Below are positions 50,501-61,800 of a DNA stretch of 64,000 nt, piece by piece. The translations under genes were made by a program, and so were the position numbers. The stretch is from Bradysia coprophila. Its lineage: Eukaryota; Arthropoda; Insecta; Diptera; Sciaridae. The notes beneath the pieces were generated by a model that worked only from the letters and a program-made list of their open reading frames with translations, was not told the origin of the DNA and ran no database searches. The stretch lies in the NCBI RefSeq assembly GCF_014529535.1, contig NW_023503296.1, forward strand, positions 1,057,175 to 1,121,174, written 5' to 3'. Numbering within the stretch: position 1 is the first letter of the stretch; each line of letters opens with the position of its first letter.

Positions 50501-52351
50501 GCCACTTCTCCTTATATTAAAAAATATCAAGAACTATCTATCCATCAGTGAAGTTAATTTTTTTTTAAACGGATAATAAATGATATTTCAATGTAAAAAA
50601 AATAAAATATGTGTTCTTGTGACAGAACTGGATAAAATTCCATAGCATTAGCAGCCACTTCACTTCTCCTTGAATAAAAAAATATCCAGAACTATGTATC
50701 CATCAGTGAAGTTAATTTTTTTTAAACGGATAGTAGGTGATATTTCAATGTAAAAAAAAATGTTCTTCGGAAAGAACTGGATAAAATTCCCTAGCGTTAG
50801 ATTAGCAGCCACTTCACTGTTTCTTGAATTTAAAAAAAAAATATGAAGAACTATCCATCCATCTGTGAAGTTAATTCTATTTTTTTTCAAGTGATAATAA
50901 CTAATATTTCAATGTAAAAAAATTAAAATTTTACGCTTTGTGTTCTTCTGAAAGAACTGGATAAAATTCCCTAGCGTTAGATTAGCAGCCACTTCACATT
51001 TCCTTGAATAAAAAAAATATCAAGAAGTATCTATCCATCAGTGAAGTTAATATATTTTTAAACGGGTAATAGGTGATATTTCAATGTAAAAAAAATGTGT
51101 TCTTGTGACAGAACTGGATAATTCTATTAATAAAATTCCCTAGCATTAGATTAGCAGCCACTTCTCCTTGAAAAAAAATTATCAAGAACTATCTATCCAT
51201 CAGTGAAGTTAATTCTATTTTTTAAAACTGATAATAACTAATATTTCAATTGAAAAAAATTAAAATTTCACGCTTTGTGTTCTGATGAGAGAACTGGATA
51301 AAATTCACTAGCATTAGATTAGCAATAAAAAAAATATCAAGAACTATCTATCCATCAGTGAAGTTAATTTTTTTTAAACGGATAATAGGTGATATTTCAA
51401 TGTAAAAAAAAAGGTTCTTGTGACAGAACTGGATAAAATTCCATAGCATTAGATTACCAGCCACTTCTCCTTGAATAAAAAATTATCAAGGAATATCTAT
51501 CCATCAGTGAAGTTAATTTTTTTTAACGGATAATAACTGATATTTCAATGTAAAAAAAAAATTGTGTTCTTGTGACAAAACTGGATAAAATTCCATAGCA
51601 TTAGCAGCCACTTCACTTCTCCTTGAATAAAAAAATATCAAGATCTATGTATCCATCAGTGAAGTTAATTTTTTTTAAACGGATAATAGGTGATATTTCA
51701 ATGTAAAAAAAAAGGTTCTTGTGACAGAACTGGATAAAATTCCATAGCATTAGATTACCAGCCACTTCACTGTTCCTTGACTTAAAAAAATATCAAGAAC
51801 TATCCATCCACCTGTGAAGTTAATTCTATTTTTTTTCAAGTGATAATAACTAATATTTCAATGTAAAAAATTAAAATTTTACGCTTTGTGTTCTTCTGAA
51901 AGAACTGGATAAAATTCCCTAGCGTTAGATTAGCAGCCACTTCACATTTCCTTGAATAAAATATATCAAGAAGTATCTATCCATCAGTGAAGTTAATATT
52001 TTTTTAAACGGGTAATAGGTGATATTTCAATCTAAAAAAAATTGTGTTCTTGTGACAGAACTGGATAAAATTCCATAGCATTAGATTACCAGCCACTTCA
52101 CTGTTCATTGATTTAAAAAAATATATGAAGAACTATCCATCCATTTGTGAAGTTAATTCTATTTTTTCAACTGATAATAACTAATATTTCAATGTAAAAA
52201 AATTAAAATTTTACGCTTTGTGTTCTTGTAAGAGAACTGGATAAAATTCCCTAGCATTAGATTAGCAGCCACTTCTCCTTATATTAAAAAATATCAAGAA
52301 CTATCTATCCATCAGTGAAGTTAATTTTTTTTAAAACGGATAATAAATGAT
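47507..52351. repeat. Satellite array, block 2, with higher-order structure
   Basis: Same monomers as block 1, but here marker variants recur at long, constant distance. TGTTCTTCGGAAAGAACTGG is at 48172 and 50761. The unusual CTGGATAATTCTATTAATAA is at about 48525 and 51114, and in a variant with a single substitution (TTGGATAATTC...) at about 53694. The ATTTAAAAAAATATATGAAG variant is near 47751 and 50344. The spacing is about 2.59 kb. Shorter local duplications also occur (49150-49320 against 49450-49620). Confidence 0.93.
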
Positions 52352-52814
52352 TTCATACCGGTTAGCTAATAGTCCCAACCCTCATCATATTTAACCAATC
52401 AGCACTTGACAACAGTTTGTTTACATTTAAATGAGTGCTTTCGTCTCGAAGTTAGTCTATCCAAAGTCTTTTTCAATTTTTATCGTAACCAAAATTTGCA
52501 CTTTGCATGGTTTAAATCAGTTTTAATATCACGACGTTTTCCTCAATAAGGAATTAAAGAAACTACAGGTAAACAATCGCGCTTAAATTTGTTATAATGG
52601 TCCAAGACCTAAGTTCTTTGTAAATTTTCTTTTTTCATGTCGAATAAATAGAGCCCTGAAGATGGTTTGATTCCAAACCGAAACGTTGGCTAGTTAGAAA
52701 AGAAAAACCAGTTTTTTCTTTGATTTTCATATGGCACGATAACCCTCAGCAACACAACGTCATTCTGAATAAATTATCTGAATATGCCAGCAAGACAACA
52801 GTAACAAAACCAAA
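52352..52814. mobile_element. 463-bp retroelement piece inserted in the satellite
   Basis: Flanked by an exact 12-bp duplication ATAATAAATGAT (52340-52351 and 52815-52826), which is satellite sequence. Inside, CCTGAAGATGGTTTGATTCC, then AAACCGAAACGTTGG resembles the conserved 3' tail found in many retroelements, including Penelope-like ones. No ORF is present, so it is a truncated or non-autonomous copy mobilised in trans. The long target duplication fits target-primed reverse transcription. Confidence 0.85.
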
Positions 52815-54062
52815 ATAATAAATGATATTTCAATGTAAAAAAATTAAAATTTTACGCTTTGTGTTCTTCTGAAAGAACTGGATAAAATTCCCTAGCGTTA
52901 GATTAGCAGCCACTTCACATTTCCTTGAATAAAAAAATATCAAGATCTATGTATCCATCAGTGAAGTTAATTTTTTTTTAAACGGATAATAGGTGATATT
53001 TCAATGTAAAAAAAAAGGTTCTTGTGACAGAACTGGATAAAATTCCATAGCTTTAGATTACCAGCCACTTCACTGTTCCTTGACTTAAAAAAAATATCAA
53101 GAACTATCCATCCACCTGTGAAGTTAATTCTTTTTTTTTTTTTCAAGTGATAATAACTAATATTTTAATGTAAAAAAAATAAAATTTTACGCTTTGTGTT
53201 CTTGTGAGAGAACTGGATAAAATTCCCTAGCATTAGATTAGCAGCCACTTCTCGTTGAATAAAAAATATCAAGAACTATCTATCCATCAGTGAAGTTTAA
53301 TTTTTTTAACGGATAATAACTGATATTTCAATTTTAAAAAAATAAAATTTGTGTTCTTGTGACAGAACTGGATAAAATTCTATAGCATTAGATTACCAGC
53401 CCCTTCACTGTTCCTTGACTTAAAAAAATATATCAAGAACTATCCATCCATCTGTGAAGTTAATTCTTTCTTTTTTTCAAGTGATAATAACTAATATTTT
53501 ATTGTAAAAAAAATAAAATTTTACGCTTTGTGTTCTTGTGAGAGAATTGTATAAAATTCCCTAGCATTAGATTAGCAGCCACTTCTCCTTATATAAAAAA
53601 ATATCAAAATATCCATCAGTGAAGTTATTTTTTTTTAAACGAATAATAGGTGATATTTCAATGTAAAAAAAAATTGTGGTCTTGTGACAGAATTGGATAA
53701 TTCTATTAATAAAATTCCCTAGCATTAGATTAGCAGCCACTTCTCCTTGAAAAAAAAAAATATCAAGAACTATCTATCCATCAGTGAAGTTAATTCTATT
53801 TTTTAAAACTTACAATAACTAATATTTCAATTGAAAAAAAATTAAAATTTCACGCTTTGTGTTATTCTGAGAGAACTGGATAAAATTCACTAGCATTAGA
53901 TTAGCAGCCACTTTACATCTCCTTGAATAAAAAAAATATCAAGAACTATCTATCCATCAGTGAAGTTAATTTTTTTTAACGGATAATAACTGATATTTCA
54001 ATGTAAAAAAAATAAAATTTGTGATCTTGTGACAGAACTGGATAAAATTCCATAGCATTAGA
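52815..54062. repeat. Satellite array, block 3
   Basis: Continuation of the same satellite. It contains another AATTCTATTAATAAAATTCC variant monomer near 53699, and ends abruptly inside a monomer at CATAGCATTAG. Confidence 0.93.
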
Positions 54063-54206
54063 AAAACGTGCGACGTCCTATTTAATTCAACGCATAAGCA
54101 TCGCCATTCAAAAGGGAAACGTGGCATCAATTTTGGGCACAATTCCACCATCGAAAGATTTGAAGGAGGTGTTTTATCTTTAAACATTGTAAAAATGAAA
54201 TACATA
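54063..54206. other. Non-satellite flank of the foldback element
   Basis: About 145 bases of unrelated sequence lie between the satellite and the foldback element, with about 80 bases (57515-57595) on the other side. This suggests that a small earlier insertion was itself the target of the foldback element. No gene seen. Confidence 0.5.
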
Positions 54207-54784
54207 TGCAATAATACCAACGTTACAATAGTTCCACTTTTTTTAGTTTCACTTTTTTTGTGGAACTATAAAAATGGAAACTATCTTCACCCTGCATATA
54301 TGCAGCGTAACAATAGTTTCACTTTCTAGATTTCAGATTCCTAGATATCTAGACTTTCCATCCTAAAAAAGTGGAACTATTGTAACACTGCATATATGCA
54401 GGGTGAAGATAGTTGCACTTTTTATAGTTTCACTTTTTTTAGACAACTGTCAAAAGTGAAACTATCTTCACGTTGCATATATGCAGTGTTACAATAGTTC
54501 CACTTTTTTAGTTCCACTTTTTTTTTGAACGTGAAACTGTCTTCACTCTGCATATATGCAAGGTTACAATAGTTCCACTTTTCTAATTTCCTTTAAAGTT
54601 TTACTTAGAATGAATATGATTCGGAACCGTTAACACAGGTTTCGTCACGAATTTTGTCATACTCGACGTTGAAACACGACCAAACAAAAAGATTCCTACG
54701 AAGCGTTTTTGCGTGTTGTGCGAAAATTATACATGCAGCTTGCACTTTACTCCTTCAAAAGAAAAGTTTTAAGGAGCGAATGAA

Positions 54785-54872
54785 GAAACTATTCTTAACG
54801 AGGCACGAACTTGGGACCTCCTGACTCCAAGTCGAAAATCGATCCAATTATTGGACAACATTTATTGATAAA
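54785..54872 (-). other. tRNA-like sequence, possible SINE or tRNA relic
   Basis: On the minus strand, TGTCCAATAATTGGATCG resembles an A box and D arm, CGACTTGGAGTCAGGAGG an anticodon arm, and CCCAAGTTCGTGCCTCG a T arm and B box. The spacing is tRNA-like but the acceptor stem was not confirmed. Confidence 0.35.
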
Positions 54873-55175
54873 GTGATGTAAAATTCAAACTTATATTACA
54901 TTGAGACCTTCAATTTGAGGGTAGAATGAGGTCCACCACTTTGCTGTCATCTTAACACTATAAAGAAAGGCTTTTTTTAAATGTCTTTACTATAAGTGTA
55001 GTTGTTTCACGCTAGCGATGCGAAAATCCTTATTTGGTCCACTATGAACCGTTTTAGAAAATGGCGTTTTGTTGTCATTCTGTGAGGCGTCATTTTAGAT
55101 GAGCAAATAACAATTGTCTCCGCCCCATAGGAACCCCATAAGGTTTTTCGACGATTCAAACGTTACACTTATAAA

Positions 55176-55400
55176 CGAGCCGTCAGAACAGTCGGAGCGT
55201 TTGCTGCGACTGCGCCCCGTACGAACCCGTACATCTATTGCGCACGTGACCCTAGTACGTCCGTCGCCCTACTCTTACCGTAAGTCTACTCCGCCCGTCA
55301 ACGTCGGTAAAGTAAAATTCTTATAAAATGTGTACGTCTTAAAAATTGCGCATAGCGCAATTACGAAGTCCCGTACGATGTTCCTTTCAAAAGTAACACA
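55176..55400 (+). repeat. Head module of the 46058 element, copy 2
   Basis: CGAGCCGTCAGAACAGTCGG, through GCGCATAGCGCAATTACGAA, to CCCGTACGATGTTCCTTTC follows the same order as 46058-46270 with scattered substitutions. A 70-codon open frame here is a translation of the repeat. Confidence 0.8.
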
Positions 55401-56039
55401 AATTTCAAATTGACCTAAAATTTCCTCAGTCCTACATTAACCTATATTTACCTATAAATAAACAATTTACTGATACATATGCTAGTATATAGCTCAAAAT
55501 AACTATCTATACCGTTATATAACTCGATATAGCTATATATATTTATAAATAGATATCCAAATTTGGGATGCTTGAAACACCCCACACACATAACCAATCA
55601 CTTCCCACTGATCAGTAACTTTGTAAGTATCATTTTCACCGATTTATATTGTTTTTACAAAAATCCAAAATGGCGGCCGACGGCTATTTTATTAGGAGGT
55701 TGAAAGTAGTACGGCTGCTTTACATTCGATAGTACCTTTCAAACAAAAAAAAAATCATGAAATTCGGTCAAAGTTTACTCGAGATATTAACAAAAAACAC
55801 CACGTTCACTGTACGGCCGAGTAGCTACATATAAGCTCACTCCAAGAGATCTAGCTCACGCTCCGATAAAACGAATTTCATAAACTTTTTTTTCCTGATT
55901 GGTACAGTCAATACCTATCTAATAAAGTAAAATCCATCTAAATCCGTTCAAATTTGGCCAATCTACAAGCAAAAACGGCTTGCCGCCCTGTACCAATTTT
56001 ACACCAAAGGGTCTAACTAACGAGTCGATCATCCGATTT

Positions 56040-56460
56040 CATTTTTCATTTTTCATTTTTCATTTGAAAAGTAATCGAACACCGAATAGAATGTTGTTGA
56101 AAAAATAAATAAATTTGGGTCCTTGGACTAAGGCCACTACTCGGCCCTAAGTGTATTTTGCATATAACTCGAGGAAATTTCATCCGATTTTCCTAATTTT
56201 TTTTTCATTTAAAAGGTAGTTGAACACCGAATAGAATGTTGTTGAAAAAAATTAAAATTTGCGTCGTTGGACTAAGCCCGCTACTCGGCCGTAAGTGTTT
56301 TTTGCATATAACTCGAGTAAATTTCATCCGATTTTCCTAATTTTTGTTTCATTTGGAAGGTAATCGAAGGCCGAATACAATGCTTTTGAAAAAAAATAAA
56401 TTTGGGTCGTTGGCCTAAGGCCGTAACTAGGCCTTAGGCCTCTTAATAAATTAAAATTTT
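56040..56460 (-). repeat. Tandem units related to those of the 46058 element, inverted
   Basis: About three diverged units containing ACCGAATAGAATGTTGTTGA, then TTGGACTAAGGCC and TGCATATAACTCGAG are the reverse complement of the 46320-47045 units. They are consistent with the inverted head module at 56744-56968 belonging to the same copy. Confidence 0.72.
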
Positions 56461-56479
56461 GCGTCAACTTGAAATTTGT

Positions 56480-56734
56480 CGAGGGGTAAACCACTATTTT
56501 GTGATTAACATGGTTAATCAGTTAATCTGTTAATCAGAAACATAAGTTTTGTGAATCCAAACGGTTAATCGGTGATTAACATTGATTAACCGCTATATTT
56601 TACGTTTATTTGTAGTTTTGCGACGATTCCCCTGGTCAAATGTTGGTTAATCAGCAATTCGTCATCATGTTAATCACTGGTTAATCATGTTAATCATGTT
56701 AATCACGTCAAAAAATAGAGTGGTTTACCCCTCG
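56480..56734. mobile_element. 255-bp hAT-like MITE with GTTAATCA motifs
   Basis: Inverted ends CGAGGGGTAAACCACT and AGTGGTTTACCCCTCG (16 bp, perfect) with an 8-bp direct duplication AAATTTGT on both sides (56472-56479 and 56735-56742). The interior is dominated by repeated GTTAATCA/TGATTAAC motifs. The 8-bp duplication fits the hAT superfamily. Confidence 0.88.
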
Positions 56735-56743
56735 AAATTTGTG

Positions 56744-56968
56744 TTACATTTGAAAGGAACGTCGTACGGGGCTTCGTAATTGCGCTATGCGCAATTTCTA
56801 AGATGTACACATTTCATAATAATTTGACTTCAACTATGTTTACGGGTGCAATAGGTTTACGGTCAAAGTAGGGTGACAGACGCACTAGGGTCACGTACGC
56901 AATAGATATACGGGTTCGTACGGGGCTCAGTCGCAGCAAACGCTCCGACTGTTCTGATGGCTCGTTTG
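56744..56968 (-). repeat. Head module of the 46058 element, copy 3 (inverted)
   Basis: GTCGTACGGGGCTTCGTAAT through CCGACTGTTCTGATGGCTCG is the reverse complement of the 46058-46270 module. With the copy at 55176 it forms an inner palindrome within the larger foldback element. Confidence 0.82.
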
Positions 56969-57595
56969 GTCGTGTTTCACTTTCGGCTCGAAATACTACC
57001 TTACAGCGAGACCGTAACGGGCTCCTTCGTTTCACAAACCCAAACGTGAAACGTCGAGTATGACAACATTCGTGACGAAAACTGTGTTAACGGTTCCGAA
57101 CCATATTCATTCTAAGTAAAACTTTAAAGGAAATTAGAAAAGTGGAACTATTGTAACCTTGCATATATGCAGAGTGAAGACAGTTTCACGTTCAAAAAAA
57201 AAGTGGAACTAAAAAAGTGGAACTATTGTAACACTGCATATATGCAACGTGAAGTTAGTTTCACTTTTGACAGTTGCCTAAAAAAAGTGAAACTATAAAA
57301 AGTTAAACTGTCTTCACCCTGCATATATGCAGTGTTACAATAGTTCCACTTTTTTAGGCTGGAAAGTCTAGATATCTAGGAATCTGAAATCTAGAAAGTG
57401 AAACTATTGTTACGCTGCATATATGGAGGGTGAAGATAGTTTCAATTTTTATAAATCCACAAAAAAAGTGAAACTAAAAAAAGTGGAACTATTGTAACGT
57501 TGGTTGCAATAATAACATAACATGACCTATAATAAGTATTAGATTTGATAAATATATTGTGTGATATGCTTGATGTCTACAGTAAAATTGAGGAT

Positions 57596-58840
57596 AGAAC
57601 TATCCATCCATCTGTGAAGTTAATTTTTTTTAAACGGATAATAGGTGATATTTCAAGGTAAAAAAAAATTGTTCTTGGGACAGAACTGGATAAAATTCCA
57701 TAGCATTAGATTACCAGCCACTTCACTGTTCCTTGACTTAAAAAAAAATATCAAGAACTATCCATCCACCTGTGAAGTTAATTCTATTTTTTTTCAAGTG
57801 ATAATAACTAATATTTCAATGTAAAAAAATTAAAATTTTACGCTTTGTGTTCTTCTGAAAGAACTGGATAAAATTCCTAGCGTTAGATTAGCAGCCACTT
57901 CACATTTCCTTGAATAAAAAAATATCAAGAAGTATCTATCCATCAGTGAAGTTAATATTTTTTTAAACGGGTAATAGGTGATATTTCAATCTAAAAAAAA
58001 ATTGTGTTCTTGTGACAGAACTGGATAAAATTCCATAGCATTAGATTACCAGCCACTTCACTGTTCATTGATTTAAAAGAATATATGAAGAACTATCCAT
58101 CCATCTGTGAAGTTAATTCTATTTTTTTTCAAGTGATAATAACTAATATTTTAATGTAAAAAATAAAATTTTACGCTTTGTGTTCTTGTGAGAGAACTGG
58201 ATAAAATTCCCTAGCATTAGATTAGCAGCCACTTCTCCTTGAATAAAAAAATATCAAGAACTATCTATCATCAGTGAAGTTAATTTTTTTTTAACGGATA
58301 ATAACTGATATTTCAATCTAAAAAAAAATAAAATTGTGTTCTTGTGACAGAACTGGATAAAATTCCATAGCATTAGATTACCAGCCACTTCACTGTTCAT
58401 TGATTTAAAAAAATATATGAAGAACTATCCATCCATTTGTGAAGTTAATTCTATTTTTTTCAACTGATAATAACTAATATTTTAATGTAAAAAAAAATAA
58501 AAATTTTACGCTTTGTGTTCTTGTGAGAGAACTGGATAAAATTCCCTAGCATTAGATTAGCAGCCACTTCTCCTTATATAAAAAAATATCAAGAACTATC
58601 TATCCATCAATTTTTTTTAAACGGATAGTAAATGATATTTCAATGTAAAAAAAATAAAATCTGTGTTCTTGTGACAGAACTGGATAAAATTCCATAGCAT
58701 TAGCAAGCCACTTCACTTCTCCTTGAATAAAAAAAATATCCAGAACTATGTATCCATCAGTGAAGTTAATTTTTTTTAAACGGATAATAGGTGATATTTC
58801 AATGTAAAAAAAAATGTTCTTCGGAAATGATGATAAATTC
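57596..58840. repeat. Satellite array, block 4a (regular monomers)
   Basis: Satellite resumes at ACTATCCATCCATCTGTGAA with both monomer classes and the same variants as block 2 (for example GATTTAAAAGAATATATGAA near 58071, also near 50007). Confidence 0.93.
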
Positions 58841-61800
58841 CTACATTAGATTAGCAGCCTCTGTTTCTTAAATAAAAATTAGAAGAATATCGATCCATTC
58901 TGTGAAGGTTAATTTTCTATTAAAACTGATAATAACTAATATTTCAATGTAAAAAAAAAATAAATTTGTGTTCTAGGTGCATAAATGGAAAAATTCCATA
59001 GCATTAGATTCAGCCACTTCACTGTTTCTTAAATAAAAAAAATATGAAGAATAATCGATCCATTCTGTGAAGTTAATTCAATTTTTTAAACCTGATAATA
59101 ACTAATATTTCAATGTAAAAAATAATAAAAATTTGTGTTCTAGTGACAGAACTGGAAAAATTCCATGCATGTTTAGATTTAGCAGCCACTCACTCGTTTC
59201 TTAAATAAAAAAAATTATGAAGAACTATCGATCCATCTGTAAGTTAATTCAATTTTTTTAAACTAGATAATAACTAATATTCAATGTAAAAATTAAAAAT
59301 TTCATGCTTGTGTGTCTTGTGAGAGAAATGGATAAAATTCCTAGCATTTAGATTTACACCACTTCTCTTGGATATAAAAAAATATCAAGAACTACTATCC
59401 ATCAGTGAAGTTAATTTTTTTAACGGATAATAACTGATATTTCAATCTAAAAAATAAAAAATTGTGTTTTGTTGCGACGAACTGGAAAAATTCCTAGCGT
59501 TAGATTATGAGCACATTCACATTTCCTTGAATAAAAAAAATATCAAGAAGTATCTATCATCAGTGAAGTTAATATTATTTTTAAACGGGTAATAGGTGAT
59601 ATTTCAATCTAAAAAAAATTGTGTTCTTGTGACAGAACTGGATAAAATTCATACTTAGATTCAGCCACTTCACTTGTCAATTTCTATTTAAAAGAATATA
59701 TGAAGAACTATGCCATGTCCATACTAGTTAAAGTTTCTATTTATTAAACTGATAATAACTAATATTTCAATGTAAAAAAAAATAAAATTTGTGTTCTGGT
59801 GACAGAACTGAAAAAATCTCCATAGCATTGAGATTAGCAGCACTTCACTGTCTTTAAAATAAAAAATATATGAGAACTATCGATCCATCTGTGAATTAAT
59901 TCTATTTTTTTAAATAACCTGATAATAATGACTATTTTCAATGTAAAAAAATTAAAATTTCACGCTTTGTGTTCTTTTGTGAGAGAAATGGATAAAAATT
60001 TCCTTGCATTAGATTAAGACCACTGCACTTCTCCTTGAATAAAAAAAAATATCAAGAACTATCTATACATCTGTGAAGTCAAATTTTTTAAACGATAATA
60101 ACTGATTTTCAATGTAAAAAAAATAAAATTTTGTTCTTGTGACAGAACTGGATAAAATTCCATAGCATTAGATTAGCCGCACTTCACTGTTTCTTTAATA
60201 AAAAAATATGAAGAACTGTCCGATCCTCTTGAAGTTAATTCTATTTTTTAAACCTGATAATAACTAATATTTTCAATGGTAAAAAATTAAAATTACACGC
60301 TTGTGTGTTCTTGTGAGAGAATGGATAAAATTTCCTAGCATTAGATTAGCAGCCACTGCACATTCTCTCTCTGAATTAAAAATAAATATCAAGAACTATC
60401 ATCATCTGTGAAGTCAATTTTTTTAAACGGGATAATAACTGATATTCCAATGTAAAAAAAATAAAAATTTGTGTTCTGGTGACAGAACGTGGATAAAATT
60501 CCAATAGCATTAGATAGCAGCCCTTCTCACTGTTTCTTTAAATAAAAAAAATATTAAGAACTGTCGACATCTGTGAATTAATTCTATTTTTTAAAACTTG
60601 ATAATAACTAATTATTCAATGTAAAAAATTAATAAAATTTTCACGCTTTGTGTCTTTGTGAGAGAAATGGATAAAATTTCCTTAGCATATATTAGCAGCC
60701 ACTTCACTTCTCCTTGAATAAAAAAAAAATATCAAAACTATCTATCCACCAGTGAAGTTAATCCTGTTTTTTAAACTGATAATAACTAATATTTCAATTG
60801 AAAAAAATTAAAAATTCATGCTTTGTGTTCTTATAGGAATGGATAAAATTCCTAGCATTAGATTGGCAACACTTCACTGTTTCTTAAATAAAAAAAATAT
60901 GATAGAACTATCGATCCATCTTGAAGTTAATTCAATTTTTTAAACTGATAATAACTAATATTCCAATGTAAAAAAAAATAAAATTTGTGTTTGGTGACAG
61001 AACTGGAAAAATTCCATAGCATTAGATTAGCAGCCACTCACTTTTTCTTAAATAAAAAAAATATGAAGAAACTATCGATCCATCTGTGAATGTTAATTCA
61101 ATTTTTTAAAACTGATAATAACTAATTATTTCAATGTAAAAAAAATTAAAATTTCATGCTTTGTGTTCTTGTGAGAGAAATTGATAAAATCCTAGCATTA
61201 GATTTAGCATCCACTTCACTTCTCCTTGAATAAAAAAAATATCAAACTATCATCCATCTGTGAGAGTCAATTTTTTTAAACGGAATATAACTGATATTTC
61301 AATGTAAAAAATAAAATTTGTGTTCTGGTGACAGAACTGGATAAAATGCCAGACCATTAGATTAGCAGCACTCAACTTGTTTTTTCTTGAATAAAAAAAA
61401 TATGAAGAAACTAGCGATCCATCTGTGAAGTTAATTCAATTTTTTAAACTGATAAATAACTAATATTCAATGTAAAAAAATAAAATTTCATCATGCTTTG
61501 TGTTCTTGTGTAGAGAAATAGGATAAAATTTGCTAGCATTAGATAGCAGCACTTCACTTCTCCTTGAATAAAAAAATATCTATGAACATCCATCCATATC
61601 TGTAAAGTATATTTTTTTTAAACGGATAATAACTGGTATTTCAATGTAAAAAAAATAAAATTTGTGTTCTGTGTGACAGAACTGGATAAAATTCCATACA
61701 TTAGATTATAGCAACACTTCAACTGTTTCTTAATAAAAAATATGAAGAACTATCGATCCATCTGTGAAGTTAATTCAATTTTTTTAAACTGATAATAAAA

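Larger units (their letters stand above)
54217..57503. mobile_element. 3.29-kb foldback element with hairpin-studded arms (MULE-like)
   Basis: Terminal inverted repeats of about 460 bp: 54217-54680 and 57045-57503 (tips CCAACGTTACAATAG and CTATTGTAACGTTGG). TGCAATAATA flanks both ends (54207-54216 and 57505-57514), a 9-10 bp target duplication as for Mutator-like elements. Each arm holds several AGTGGAACTATTGTAAC / TGCATATATGCA / GTGAAGATAGTTTCAC modules in alternating orientation, so each arm also folds on itself. The interior contains two inverted copies of the 46058-element head and a nested MITE. No transposase is present. Confidence 0.85.

Noticed and set aside
49508-50890. Minus-strand open frames with similar predicted peptides (75-76 aa, at 49508-49735 and 50660-50890)
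   Set aside because: They are translations of the satellite monomers and differ only where the monomers differ; no start context, promoter or conservation beyond the repeat.
54785-54872. Functional tRNA gene on the minus strand
   Set aside because: A- and B-box-like segments are imperfect, no acceptor stem was confirmed, and it lies inside a transposon; recorded only as tRNA-like.
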